NCBI RefSeq assembly: GCF_024508875.1
Contig: NZ_JANINU010000112.1
Location: 1 to 39,409, forward strand
Direction of reading: 5' to 3'
Length of the DNA stretch: 39,409 nt
Source: Phenylobacterium sp.
Lineage (GTDB): Bacteria; Pseudomonadota; Alphaproteobacteria; Caulobacterales; Caulobacteraceae
The notes beneath the pieces were generated by a model, which ran no database searches, was not told the DNA's origin, and saw nothing but the letters and a program-made list of their open reading frames with translations. This document shows, in pieces, positions 15,367 through 24,234 of the stretch (position 1 is the stretch's first letter; the number at the start of each line of letters is the position of its first letter). Position numbers and translations under genes: made by a program.

Positions 15367-17574
15367 ATGAAGCGATATCTGTTGTGCGGCGTAGCGCTGG
15401 CCGTTGTGGCCGCGCCTCCGGCCTGGGCTCAGGCGACCGCAGACGACGACACGGCGCTGAGCGAGGTGATCGTCACGGCGCGCAAGCGCGACGAGCGCCT
15501 GCAGGAGATCCCGGCGGCGGGCAGCGTACTCACCGCCGAACGGCTTCGCGAAGTGGGCGGCGTGGTCGACCTGCGGAACTTCACTGCGCTGCTGCCGGGC
15601 GTGTCCCTTGTGGACAACGACAGCGTGAACAGCGAGTTCGCGATCCGGGGCGCGGGCCAGGCCGGGCGCAACGTCAACGCCGACTCGGCCATCGCCCTGC
15701 TGCGCAACGGCGCCCAGGTGACGGGCGGCAACATCGGCGGGCGCGGGTTCGCCCGGATGGACATGTTCGACGTGGGCCAGATCGAGGTGCTGCGCGGCGC
15801 GCAGGGCTCGCTGTACGGGGCCAACGCGGTGGGCGGCGTGATCTCGGTGGTCAGCCAGGAGCCGGGGCCGACGTTCGGGGCCCAGATCGAGGCCGGCTAC
15901 AACTTCAACAAGGAGGGCGTCGACCTCATCGGCATCGTCAATGCGCCGATCAACGACGTGCTGTCGCTGCGCCTGGGCATCGACGCGACCGAGCAGTATG
16001 GCGGGCGCGTCTACAACACGTTCCGCAAGGAATACATCGACGGCGGCGACTATCGGGGCGTGCGCGCCGCCCTCGCGTTCACGCCGGACGACCGCTTCAA
16101 GGTCGTCGCGACGGTGGATTTGTCGCGGCTGGACGACCCCACGGGCGGGCAGGTGGACGTGCAGCGGCGCCTGTACCCCGCGATCCCGGAAACGTTCGAC
16201 TACCAGACCCAGGCGGAGGGCAACACCAAGGCGCGCCTGCACCAGAACATCGCCAACGGCAGCCTGTCGATAAAGGCGGACCTGGGCTTCGCCGAGCTTT
16301 CCAGCACCACCAACGCACGCTGGCGCGACTCGACGGCGATCGCCGACGATGACGGCCGTTATCCGGGCGCGCCGCTGCTTTCGAACGGCCAGCCCAACAT
16401 CGCCGGCGGGGCCACCTGCCGGGGCAACAACTGCTATTCGACCGTGGCCGACCAGGTGAACGTCTTCTACCAGGAGGTGCGCCTGAACGGCGAAGCGGGG
16501 GCGCTGACCTGGGCCGGGGGCGTCGACTTCCGCGCCTTGAGCGACACCTACACGGTGGTGAGCTACGGCCGCGTGCAGGGGACCACGCCGGTCCCGGCGT
16601 CCTACGCGATCCTGGACAGCGACAACCGCACGTTCGGCGCCTTCGGCACCGGCTCGTACAAGATCACCCCGCAGCTCACCGCGGAGGCCAGCCTGCGCTG
16701 GACGCAGGACGAGAAGGAACTGTTCGGGGGCCTTTCGAACGGGGCGCCGGTGAAGGGCTCGATCCCGCGGCGCGAGCGGACCTTCGTGAACTGGACCTAC
16801 GGCGGCTCGCTGAGCTGGCAGCCGTCTTCGCGGCTCAATCTCTACGCCCGCTTCGCGACCGGCTTCCGCGCGGGCGGCTACAACCGCGACTTCGGGACGT
16901 CGAACGCCCTGCCGGGCAATCCCGCGACGCCGCTGGCCTACGACGAGGAGAGCACCACGGCGTACGAGGCCGGGCTCAAGTTCGAGGCCTCGCGGGCGCT
17001 GCAGGTCACCGCGGCGGTCTTCCGAACCGACTACCGCGACGTGCTGGTGAGCGACACCGGGACCCGGTTCGCGGCCCAGGGCGGCGGCGCGTTCATCTAT
17101 CTCGACAACCTGGGTGACGCGAAGGCCACCGGGGCCGAGGTGGAGCTGAACGGGATCGTCGCCGTGCCGACGATCGGCGGCCGCTTCATCTACACCCTGG
17201 CCGGGACGTGGATCGACTCGACGCTGGATTCGCCCATCGCCACCGTCGACGGCAACAAGCTGAACGGCACGCCGGACTTCGCCCTGACCGCGAACGGCAC
17301 CTACAGCCGGCCAATCACGGGCGCCGTCGAGGGCTTCCTGAACGTCGCCTACAAGGGCGAGTGGGACGGCTACTACAACATCTCCAACCTTCAGAGCCGC
17401 GACACCAACCGGAGCCTGCAGCTTCGGGCGGGGGTGCGCCACGGCGCGAAGTGGGAGCTGGCGCTGAAGGCCAGCAACCTGCTGAACCAGCGCTATGAGT
17501 TCCTCTACGGCACGGGCTTCCTGGTGGCGACGCCGGGTCCCGAGTACGTCCTTCAGTTCCGGAGCCGGTTTTGA
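15367..17574 (+). CDS. TonB-dependent receptor 2
   Basis: A 735-residue outer-membrane receptor: signal peptide (MKRYLLCGVALAVVAA to about AQA), TonB-box-like EVIVTARKRDE, plug domain with IRGAGQAGR and the conserved IEVLRGAQGSLYGANAVGGVI, then a barrel ending YVLQFRSRF with terminal Phe. It is the shorter FecA-like form common in Sphingomonadales and Caulobacterales, often for small-molecule or aromatic substrates. The start ATG at 15367 has GGGGGAAG upstream, preferred over the in-frame start at 15331. Its stop overlaps the start of the PQQ dehydrogenase gene (TTGA), which implies translational coupling. The ligand is unknown; its partners suggest an alcohol, aldehyde or aromatic compound oxidised in the periplasm. 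Confidence 0.95.
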   Translation: MKRYLLCGVALAVVAAPPAWAQATADDDTALSEVIVTARKRDERLQEIPAAGSVLTAERLREVGGVVDLRNFTALLPGVSLVDNDSVNSEFAIRGAGQAGRNVNADSAIALLRNGAQVTGGNIGGRGFARMDMFDVGQIEVLRGAQGSLYGANAVGGVISVVSQEPGPTFGAQIEAGYNFNKEGVDLIGIVNAPINDVLSLRLGIDATEQYGGRVYNTFRKEYIDGGDYRGVRAALAFTPDDRFKVVATVDLSRLDDPTGGQVDVQRRLYPAIPETFDYQTQAEGNTKARLHQNIANGSLSIKADLGFAELSSTTNARWRDSTAIADDDGRYPGAPLLSNGQPNIAGGATCRGNNCYSTVADQVNVFYQEVRLNGEAGALTWAGGVDFRALSDTYTVVSYGRVQGTTPVPASYAILDSDNRTFGAFGTGSYKITPQLTAEASLRWTQDEKELFGGLSNGAPVKGSIPRRERTFVNWTYGGSLSWQPSSRLNLYARFATGFRAGGYNRDFGTSNALPGNPATPLAYDEESTTAYEAGLKFEASRALQVTAAVFRTDYRDVLVSDTGTRFAAQGGGAFIYLDNLGDAKATGAEVELNGIVAVPTIGGRFIYTLAGTWIDSTLDSPIATVDGNKLNGTPDFALTANGTYSRPITGAVEGFLNVAYKGEWDGYYNISNLQSRDTNRSLQLRAGVRHGAKWELALKASNLLNQRYEFLYGTGFLVATPGPEYVLQFRSRF

Positions 17575-19535
17575 CCCACACTTCCTCTAAGTCGGCGGTC
17601 GACCGCCGCCGCGTGCTGGCGGGTGGCGCGGGGCTCGCTGCCTTGGCCGCCGCGCCGTTGGCCAGGGCCGCCGACCCCTGGGCGGCGGGGCGCGAATGGC
17701 GGGTCTATGGCGGCACCAACGCGGCGGCCAAGTACTCGTCGCTGAGCCAGATCGACGCCGCGAACGTCGGCAAGCTGCGGGTCGCCTGGGAATGGGAGAG
17801 CCCGGACGCGGCGATCGTCAAGGCCCATCCAGGCCTAGCGCCGGGTGAGTTCCAGGCGACGCCGATCATGGCGGACGGCGTGCTCTACACCTCCACCGCC
17901 TTCTGCCAGGTGGTGGCGATCGACCCGGCCACCGGCCGCAACCTCTGGGTCTACGACCCAGGGACCTGGAAGCGCGGCAAGTTCACCAGCAAGGGGATGC
18001 AGCACCGCGGCGTCGCCTACTGGCGCGACGGCGCCGACGCGCGGGTGGTGATCGGGACCGGCGACAACCGGCTGATCGCCCTCGACGCGCGCACGGGCAG
18101 GCCGATCCCGAGCTTCGGCAAGGACGGCGAGGTCGACTTGGGCGTCGTGGGCCTGCAGCGGCCGCTGGCGCGCGATCCGATCGACCTGTTCGCGTCGACG
18201 TCGCCGCCGCTGATCTGCGGCGACGTGATCGTGATGGGCCAGTACATCCACGACCGCGTGGTGGCCGCGGAGATGCCACCCGGAGACGTGCGCGGCTTCG
18301 ACGTGCGCACCGGGGCGCTGAAGTGGACGTTCCACACCGTGCCCATGAAGGGCGAGTTCGGCTGGGAGACCTGGGAGAACGGATCGGCGGCCCGCAACGG
18401 CAACGCCAACATCTGGGCGCCGATGGCGGCGGACGACGAACTGGGCCTCGTCTATCTGCCGGGCAGTTGCCCGACGAACAATTTCTATGGCGGGGAGCGG
18501 CCGGGGGACAACCTGTTCGGGAACGCTCTCATCTGCCTGGATGTGAAGACCGGCAAGCGGCGTTGGCACTACCAGTTCGTGCACCACGACGTGTGGGACC
18601 TGGACCTGCCGTGCGCGCCGAACCTCGTCGACATCCGCGTCGGCGGGCGGCGGATCAAGGCGGTGGCCCAGGTGACGAAACACGGGTTCACGTTCGTGTT
18701 CGACCGCGTCACCGGCCGGCCGATTTGGCCTATCGAGGAGCGGCCGGTCCCGCAGAGTACGCTGGCCGGCGAGAAGCTTTCGCCCACGCAGCCCTTCCCG
18801 ACGAAGCCGCCGCCGTTCGAGCCCCAGGGGCTGACGGAGGACATGCTGATCGACTGGACGCCCGAGCTGCGCGCCGAGGCGCGGAAGATCATGGGCGAGT
18901 ACAACGCCGGCCCGCTGTTCACGCCGTTCAGCGAGAAGCTGACCGTGCAGCGCCCGGCCTGGGCGGGCGGAGCCAATTGGGGCGGGGCCGCGGTCGATCC
19001 GGAGACCGGCGTCCTGTACGTACCGTCGACGTCGTCCATCGCGGCGCTGGCGCTGGACGAAGCCGGCAAGCGCGTAGGCACTGGGGAGACCGAGGAGATC
19101 GCCGGGTCGGTGCGCCTGGTCACGGGCCCGCGCGGCCTGCCGCTGATCAAGCCGCCGTACGGACGGATCACGGCGATCGACCTGAACCGCGGCGAGATCC
19201 TCTGGATGAAGCCGAACGGGCCGGGGGCCAGCGAGACGGCGCCGTTCAAGGGGCTCGACACCGGTTGGGTCGGCACGACGGGGCGGACCGGGCCGCTGCT
19301 CACCAAGACCCTGCTGTTCCTGGGCGAAGGGCCGCATGACCTGAATTCGCGACGCGTGCTGCGGGCCTGGGACAAGGCGACCGGCGCGGTGGTGGCCGAG
19401 ATCCCGCTTCCCGGCGCGACCCATGGGCCGCCGATGACCTATATGGCGAACGGCAAGCAGTACGTGGTCTGCGGCATGGGTTTCCGCCGCTCGCCCCACC
19501 GCCTGGTGGCGCTGGCCCTTCCCGAGGGAGCCTGA
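17571..19535 (+). CDS. PQQ-dependent dehydrogenase, Tat-exported
   Basis: A 654-residue periplasmic quinoprotein. It has a twin-arginine signal (DRRRVLAGG, residues 11-19, cleaved near ARAAD) and an eight-bladed propeller of the quinoprotein glucose/alcohol dehydrogenase type. Visible family blocks include SQIDAANVGKLRVAWEWE, PIMADGVLYTST, IALDARTGRPIPSFG, HHDVWDLDLPCAPNLVDI and ATHGPPMTY. There is no heme CxxCH motif and no N-terminal multi-pass anchor, so it is soluble, unlike quinohemoproteins and membrane glucose dehydrogenase. It should oxidise an alcohol, aldose or aldehyde with PQQ as cofactor; no PQQ synthesis genes are in the window. The start is TTG at 17571, overlapping the receptor stop by four bases. 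Confidence 0.93.
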   Translation: MTHTSSKSAVDRRRVLAGGAGLAALAAAPLARAADPWAAGREWRVYGGTNAAAKYSSLSQIDAANVGKLRVAWEWESPDAAIVKAHPGLAPGEFQATPIMADGVLYTSTAFCQVVAIDPATGRNLWVYDPGTWKRGKFTSKGMQHRGVAYWRDGADARVVIGTGDNRLIALDARTGRPIPSFGKDGEVDLGVVGLQRPLARDPIDLFASTSPPLICGDVIVMGQYIHDRVVAAEMPPGDVRGFDVRTGALKWTFHTVPMKGEFGWETWENGSAARNGNANIWAPMAADDELGLVYLPGSCPTNNFYGGERPGDNLFGNALICLDVKTGKRRWHYQFVHHDVWDLDLPCAPNLVDIRVGGRRIKAVAQVTKHGFTFVFDRVTGRPIWPIEERPVPQSTLAGEKLSPTQPFPTKPPPFEPQGLTEDMLIDWTPELRAEARKIMGEYNAGPLFTPFSEKLTVQRPAWAGGANWGGAAVDPETGVLYVPSTSSIAALALDEAGKRVGTGETEEIAGSVRLVTGPRGLPLIKPPYGRITAIDLNRGEILWMKPNGPGASETAPFKGLDTGWVGTTGRTGPLLTKTLLFLGEGPHDLNSRRVLRAWDKATGAVVAEIPLPGATHGPPMTYMANGKQYVVCGMGFRRSPHRLVALALPEGA

Positions 19536-19537
19536 CG

Positions 19538-20350
19538 ATGACCGAACCCTTCACCCGCCGCGCCGCACTGCTGGTGGGCGCCGGCGCGCTGGCCGCCGTG
19601 GCCACGCCCGCCGCGGCCGTGGGCGCGATCAAGCACTACATCCTGGTCGACCTGAAGCCGGGGACCGACCAGCTCGTGCTGGACCGCTGGTACATGACGT
19701 TCCACGCGCCCCAGGTGCGCCGGGCCTTCAAAGCCTGGCAGCGGAACTACGTGTCGTTCCGCAGCTATCTGCCGCCCGCCGAGGCCGTGAGCGCCTATCC
19801 GCTGAAGTACGGGCGGATGACGGAGATCCAGTTCGACAGCCTGGCGGACTTCCAGGAGAGCCGACCGAACAACATCTACGCCAAGGGGCTGGGGTCGTTC
19901 ACGCCACCGCCGGGCGGCTGGGCGAACGCGGGGTTCGAGAGCACGACGGCCACCGTGCCGGTCAACCCGCAGCAGGTGTTCCTCGCGACGGACACCGCGC
20001 CGAAGGAGACGCCCTACCTGCGGTGGATCGTGTTCTTCCGCTATCCCAAGGACGTCACGGCCGAACAGGGCGATGCTTGGTACCGGGACGTGCATGCCAA
20101 GGAGGTGGCCCGGCTGCCGGGGCTGAAGCGCTACGCCCTCTACAATGCTGTGAGCCCCGCCTCGCAGTACCCGCGGGTGGCCGAGCTGTGGTTCGACGAC
20201 TACGCGGCGTGGAAGGCGGCCTTCCTGCCCGTGCCGAAGTTCACCGCGCCGCCCTGGGGCGGGAAGGGGCTGTTCGTGGACGCCATCTCGATGTTCGTGG
20301 GCGAGAACCCGGACGTGGACTTCGTCAACGACAAGCGGGCCATCCCCTGA
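19538..20350 (+). CDS. Tat-exported tandem EthD-like protein
   Basis: A 270-residue protein with a signal of Tat type (TRRAALLVGAGALAAVA, residues 6-22). The mature part looks like two copies of an EthD-like alpha/beta barrel domain. The first (about 30-125) has IKHYILVDLKPGT, WYMTFHAPQVRR and MTEIQFDSLADFQ. The second (about 150-250) has LRWIVFFRYPKD, WYRDVHAKEVARLPGLKRY and VAELWFDDYAAW. EthD-like domains often sit near oxidoreductases without a proven catalytic role; exported tandem forms are not familiar to me. It follows the PQQ dehydrogenase by two bases and has GAGGGAGCC before its ATG. It converges with the GntR gene, leaving a 4-base gap. Confidence 0.75.
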   Translation: MTEPFTRRAALLVGAGALAAVATPAAAVGAIKHYILVDLKPGTDQLVLDRWYMTFHAPQVRRAFKAWQRNYVSFRSYLPPAEAVSAYPLKYGRMTEIQFDSLADFQESRPNNIYAKGLGSFTPPPGGWANAGFESTTATVPVNPQQVFLATDTAPKETPYLRWIVFFRYPKDVTAEQGDAWYRDVHAKEVARLPGLKRYALYNAVSPASQYPRVAELWFDDYAAWKAAFLPVPKFTAPPWGGKGLFVDAISMFVGENPDVDFVNDKRAIP

Positions 20351-20354
20351 CGCG

Positions 20355-21068
20355 TCAGGCGGACTTCGCGCCCTTGGCCACGAGCATGCGGGTGACCTCC
20401 TGCTGGGTGAAATAGATGATGCGCCGGGCTGCGCCCGCGGCCGCTTCGGCCTCGCGCACGCTCAGGGCGTCGGCGAGCTGGCGCCAGTCGTCGAGCGGCC
20501 CGATCAGCCCGCTGTTGTCCAGGCCGAGGTAGGAGAAGTGCCAGCGCGCCTTGCGGTGCGAGGCGGCCATCATTTCGCGGGCGTCGCGGCTGCCATGGCG
20601 CGAGATGAGAGCGCCGATCTCCACGCCCTGGTTGATCCGCCAGCGAGCCGTCTGGTCGGCCGCGCCGTCCAGCATCGCGCGGATGCGGGCGACGATCTCC
20701 TCGAGGTCGGCGTCGGGGGCGCGGAAGCAGGCGAAGCGCGCCATCAGGCCGAACAGGGCGGCGCGCACCTCGAACAGGTCGAACATCTGGTAGAGCGTGG
20801 GCGTCGTCACCCGCGCGCCGCGGAACTTCTCCAGCTCGACGAAGCCGTCCTCTTCCAGCAGGCGCAGGGCCTCGCGCACCGCCGAGCGGGCCGCGCCCAT
20901 CTCCTCCGCCAGCCGGATCTCGCGCAGCCAGGTGTCGGGCTTGATCTCGCCGCCCTGGATCTGGTCGCGCAGCAGGCGGGCGACCTCGCGCGCTGTCTTG
21001 CCGCCGCGGGGCGCGGCCTTCGATGCGGCCGGCGGGGCCGCGGCGGTCTTGGATTTGCGCGTCGTCAT
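20355..21068 (-). CDS. GntR-family regulator with FCD domain
   Basis: A 237-residue transcription factor of the FadR subfamily. A basic, Ala-rich leader (1-25) precedes the winged helix (about 26-92), with WLREIRLAEEMGAARSAV and REALRLLEEDGFVEL. The all-helical FCD ligand-binding domain (about 98-225) starts at YQMFDLFEVRAALFGLMARFA. The start ATG is at 21068. Position and convergence with the receptor-PQQ-EthD operon make it the likely local regulator. TTGTY-type sites lie upstream of its own gene and upstream of TonB receptor 2. Effector unknown; FCD proteins usually bind small carboxylates. Regulation of the uronate genes cannot be excluded because uxaB is next door, but those carry a different operator. 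Confidence 0.92.
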   Translation of the reverse strand: MTTRKSKTAAAPPAASKAAPRGGKTAREVARLLRDQIQGGEIKPDTWLREIRLAEEMGAARSAVREALRLLEEDGFVELEKFRGARVTTPTLYQMFDLFEVRAALFGLMARFACFRAPDADLEEIVARIRAMLDGAADQTARWRINQGVEIGALISRHGSRDAREMMAASHRKARWHFSYLGLDNSGLIGPLDDWRQLADALSVREAEAAAGAARRIIYFTQQEVTRMLVAKGAKSA

Positions 21069-21085
21069 CGAGGCCCCGGCTCTGA

Positions 21086-21113
21086 TTGTCAGTCAAACGA
21101 GGCGTGATTGTTC
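21086..21113. promoter_or_regulatory. GntR autoregulatory site candidates
   Basis: TTGTCAGTCAA (21086-21096) is palindromic around A21091 except at one position pair and resembles the sites upstream of TonB receptor 2. A second half-site TTGTT-C follows with centre at 21113, 22 bp or two helical turns away. They lie 18-45 bases upstream of the GntR start. Confidence 0.4.
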
Positions 21114-21179
21114 AGTCTTGCGCACAAGAGTGCAAGGTCGTGGCGGCTATTTCGGGGCTGGCTGCCGGTGAGGTCGGGT

Positions 21180-22616
21180 CTAGAGGCTCAGGATGGCGTG
21201 GGGCTCGGCGGTCAGCCGGGCGTAGGCGCGTGCAACGGCGGTGCGGCAGCTGGGCTCCGCGGCCAGGGCGGGCGGGAAGACGCTCTCCAAGGCGAGGAAG
21301 CGGTCCACATCGGCGAGGGCGCCGTCGCACTGGCGGGCGAGGTCGACGAGCGTTCCGGCCAGGGGATCGGTGAGGGGCGCGCCGGCGCGGGCCTGGCGGA
21401 TGACGAAGGCGATCCAGGCGGCGACGCCCACCGCTAGGCGATCGGCGGGGCGGCCCGCGGCGAGGGCCTCGGCGGCGGTCTCCAGCAGGCGGAAGCGCAG
21501 CTTCTGCGAGCCGTCCCAGGCGATCTGCGAGAGCTTGTGGACGATGGCCGGGTTGCGGAATCGGGCCAGCACCGCGTCGACGTAGACGGGGATGTCCAAC
21601 TCCGGCGCATCCAGCGTGGGGCTCACGTCCTGGCGCATCATCCGCTCGACGAAGCTTGAGAGGCGCGGGTCGGCCATGGCGGCGGAGACGGTTTCGTGGC
21701 CCAGCGCAAGGCCGACGTAGGCCAGGGTCGAATGGGCGCCGTTGAGCAGTCGCAGCTTGGCGCGCTCGAACGGGGCGACGTCGCGGGCGACGGTGACGCC
21801 GGCGCGCTCGAACAGGGGCCGGTCGGCGCCGAGGCGGTCCTCCACCACCCACTGGACGAAGCGCTCGCGCTGGACGGGCCAGGCGTCGACGAGCCCGAGG
21901 GCGGCGTCGGCCTGGGCGCGCAGGGCGTCGTCGGTCGCGGGGGTGATGGAATCGACCATGCTGCACGGGAAGGCGGCGTTGGCCTCGATCCAGGCGGCCA
22001 GGGCGGGTTCTCCACGGGCCCGTGCGAAGGCCGCGACCGCGCGGCCGAGCTTGGCGCCGTTGTCGGAGAGGTTGTCGCAACTGATCGTCGTAAAGGACTG
22101 GCGAGAAACGGCTTTCCGGCGGCGCAGGGCTTCGCAGATCCAGCCGATGGCGGTGACCGGGCGGTCGGGGTTCGCAAGGTCGCGGCGGATGTCGGGGTGG
22201 TCGAGGTCGAGCGCGCCGGCGGTGGTGAGGCAGTAGCCCTTCTCGGTGACCGTGGCGGTGACGTAGCGGGCCTCGGCGAGGCGGGCGAAAACGGCGTCGG
22301 GGTCCTCTGGCGCCACCAGAACCTCGCGGATCGCGCCGATCACCTGGACCGTCGGATCCGCCTCCTTCTCCACCAGGGCGTAGAGGCCGTCCTGGGGCGA
22401 GAGGGCGTCGCGGACGTCGGGCGTGCGCAGCGACACGGCGCAGACGGCGAGGCCGGGGTCGTGCGCCAGCATGCGGTCGAAATACCAGGCCTGGTGGGCG
22501 CGGTGGAACGCGCCGGGCCCGAAGTGGACGACGCCCACGGTGGTCTTGGCGCGATCGTAGGCTGGCGTGCGGACGGGCGGGCGGACCTGGCCCAGGGTGG
22601 CGTTCGACAGGCGCAT
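21180..22616 (-). CDS. Hexuronate reductase (UxuB / mannitol dehydrogenase family)
   Basis: A 478-residue polyol-type long-chain dehydrogenase, NADH-dependent, cytosolic. The N-terminal domain begins VGVVHFGPGAFHRAHQAWYF, followed by EKGYCLTTAGALD, SCDNLSDNGAKL and FPCSMVDSITPAT. The C-terminal domain has KLRLLNGAHSTLAYVG with the family Lys-x5-His and KLSQIAWDGSQKL. This is the fructuronate reductase (UxuB)/mannitol 2-dehydrogenase type, whereas E. coli tagaturonate reductase UxaB looks different. In this operon it should make altronate from tagaturonate, since UxaA is its partner; mannonate from fructuronate is the alternative. The ATG at 22616 overlaps the uxaA stop (TGATG), so the two are translationally coupled. 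A longer ORF reaching 23315 is a shadow of uxaA. Confidence 0.9.
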   Translation of the reverse strand: MRLSNATLGQVRPPVRTPAYDRAKTTVGVVHFGPGAFHRAHQAWYFDRMLAHDPGLAVCAVSLRTPDVRDALSPQDGLYALVEKEADPTVQVIGAIREVLVAPEDPDAVFARLAEARYVTATVTEKGYCLTTAGALDLDHPDIRRDLANPDRPVTAIGWICEALRRRKAVSRQSFTTISCDNLSDNGAKLGRAVAAFARARGEPALAAWIEANAAFPCSMVDSITPATDDALRAQADAALGLVDAWPVQRERFVQWVVEDRLGADRPLFERAGVTVARDVAPFERAKLRLLNGAHSTLAYVGLALGHETVSAAMADPRLSSFVERMMRQDVSPTLDAPELDIPVYVDAVLARFRNPAIVHKLSQIAWDGSQKLRFRLLETAAEALAAGRPADRLAVGVAAWIAFVIRQARAGAPLTDPLAGTLVDLARQCDGALADVDRFLALESVFPPALAAEPSCRTAVARAYARLTAEPHAILSL

Positions 22617-24100
22617 CAGAGGGTGACGCCGCGCTTCCAGAGGGCGATCTCGCGTTCGCCGTTCTCCTCGGCGCGGGTGAGCTGTCCGGAGGCGGTGGCG
22701 ACGACCAGGTCCATGAGCCGGCCCGCCGCTGCGTCGAGGCTCTCGCCGGCGGCGATGCGGCCCGCATCGAAGTCGATCCAGCGCGGCTTGCGCTGTGCGA
22801 GGCCGGAGTTGGTGGCGATCTTCAGCGTGGGCGCCGGAAAGCCCAGGGGCGTGCCGCGGCCGGTGGTGAACAGGATCACCGTGGCGCCGGCAGCGGTGAG
22901 CGCGGTGGACGAGACCGCGTCGTTGCCGGGGGCCTCCAGCAACACGATGCCCGGCCGGCGCGCCTGGCCGCCGTAGCGGACAACCTCGGTGACGGGCCCG
23001 CGTCCCGCCTTCTGCACGGCGCCGAGGGATTTCTCTTCGAGCGTGGTGATGCCGCCCTCGATGTTGCCGGGGGAGGGGTTCTCGCTGACCGGTTCGCCGT
23101 GGCCGAGGAAGTAGCTCTTGAAGTCGTTCACGACGGCGGCGACTTCGCGGAAGACGGCCTCGTCGCTCGCGCGCGCCATGAGCAGGCGCTCGGCGCCGAA
23201 GATCTCGGGGATCTCGGTGAGGATCGCCGTCCCGCCGGCCGCGCAGACCTTGTCGGCGATGCGGCCGACGACGGGATTGGCGGTGAGGCCAGAGAAGCCG
23301 TCCGAGCCGCCGCACTTCACCCCGACCACGAGGTCGGAGACGGGACAGGACGTGCGCCGATCGTGCTCGGCGATCGCGACCAGTTCGGCGACGGCGGCGA
23401 GGCCGTCCTCGATCTCGTCGCCGGCCGACTGGGCGGTGAAGGCGCGCAGGCGGGCGCGGTCGAGGTGCGGGGCGGAGTCCAGCAGCGCCTGGAGCTGGTT
23501 GCTCTCGCAGCCGAGGCCCAGGATCAGGACGCCGCCGGCGTTGGGGTGGCCGGCCAGGGCCGCGATCATGGCCCGGGTGGCGTCCAGGTCGCCCCCGAGC
23601 TGGGAGCAGCCGAAGGGGTGGGTGAGGGCGACGACGCCATCCACGCGGCCGCGCAACGCGCGGTCGGCCGCCTCGGCGATCTTCTGGGCGGTGCGGGCCA
23701 CGCAGCCGACCGTGCAGAGCACCCAGATCTCGTTGCGCGTGCCGACCCGCCCGTCGGCGCGGCGGTAGCCCTGGAAGGTGCGGGCCTCGGGCGCCGGCAA
23801 GGGTTCGGCCGGGGCGGGCTCGTAGGCGTAGGCCTCCACGCCCGACAGCGAGGTTGCGAGGTTGTGGGTGTGGACGTGATCGCCGGGCGCGATCTGGCGG
23901 GTCGCGTGCCCGATGGGCCAGCCGTACTTCCGGACGTCCTGGCCGGCGGCGATGGGGCGCAGCGCCACCTTGTGACCGGGCGGGATGTCGGCGCTCGCCA
24001 CCACACCCGGCGCGACGGTCTCGCCTCGGGCGACGGCATGAAGCGCCACCGCCACGTCGTCGCGCGGATCGATGACGAGGGTTGCAGCGGAGCCGTTCAT
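22616..24100 (-). CDS. uxaA: Altronate dehydratase
   Basis: Converts D-altronate to 2-keto-3-deoxy-D-gluconate. The 494-residue protein has the N-terminal SAF-type domain (to about residue 95, including GWPIGHATRQIAPGDHVHTHNL) and the large C-terminal catalytic domain: GRVGTRNEIWVLCTVGCVA, HPFGCSQLG, LGLGCESNQ, GVKCGGSDGFSGLTANP and GNIEGGITTLEEKSLGAVQK. Cysteines in these blocks probably bind the metal. The ATG at 24100 starts right before conserved sequence; a TTG at 24127 is in frame but would put the operator inside the gene. No clear Shine-Dalgarno precedes either. First gene of a two-gene operon with the reductase, divergent from lacI. Confidence 0.95.
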   Translation of the reverse strand: MNGSAATLVIDPRDDVAVALHAVARGETVAPGVVASADIPPGHKVALRPIAAGQDVRKYGWPIGHATRQIAPGDHVHTHNLATSLSGVEAYAYEPAPAEPLPAPEARTFQGYRRADGRVGTRNEIWVLCTVGCVARTAQKIAEAADRALRGRVDGVVALTHPFGCSQLGGDLDATRAMIAALAGHPNAGGVLILGLGCESNQLQALLDSAPHLDRARLRAFTAQSAGDEIEDGLAAVAELVAIAEHDRRTSCPVSDLVVGVKCGGSDGFSGLTANPVVGRIADKVCAAGGTAILTEIPEIFGAERLLMARASDEAVFREVAAVVNDFKSYFLGHGEPVSENPSPGNIEGGITTLEEKSLGAVQKAGRGPVTEVVRYGGQARRPGIVLLEAPGNDAVSSTALTAAGATVILFTTGRGTPLGFPAPTLKIATNSGLAQRKPRWIDFDAGRIAAGESLDAAAGRLMDLVVATASGQLTRAEENGEREIALWKRGVTL

Positions 24101-24108
24101 CGCAGAAT

Positions 24109-24122
24109 GGTAACCGGTGTCA
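24109..24122. promoter_or_regulatory. Hexuronate operator 3 (uxaA / lacI)
   Basis: GGTAACCGGTGTCA: one perfect GGTGTCA half-site and one GGTTACC half-site around the central CG. It ends 8 bases before the uxaA ATG and 112 bases before lacI, well placed to repress uxaA and possibly the regulator itself. Confidence 0.78.
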
Positions 24123-24234
24123 TGCAAATCTCAAGCGCACCCCGCTTGCGGTTGCGGCCCGGCGCAGGTCAGGGATACCCGTCAAGCGCCGCTGCGCCGT
24201 CCAAGGATCGGTCCGACTGCCCGTGAAGCCCCCG

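Noticed and set aside
15310..17442. Open frame of 710 codons on the minus strand opposite TonB receptor 2
   Set aside because: Repetitive Arg/His/Val composition with no motif and no plausible ribosome site. It is a shadow of the receptor.
19256..19269. CGACACCGGTTGGG, resembling the hexuronate operator, inside the PQQ dehydrogenase gene
   Set aside because: Only 11 of 14 positions match and one half-site is lost. It simply encodes DTGW within conserved coding sequence.
21180..23315. 711-codon extension of the hexuronate reductase frame
   Set aside because: The first 230 residues are low-complexity and lie antiphase in uxaA. The real start is the ATG at 22616, coupled to the uxaA stop.
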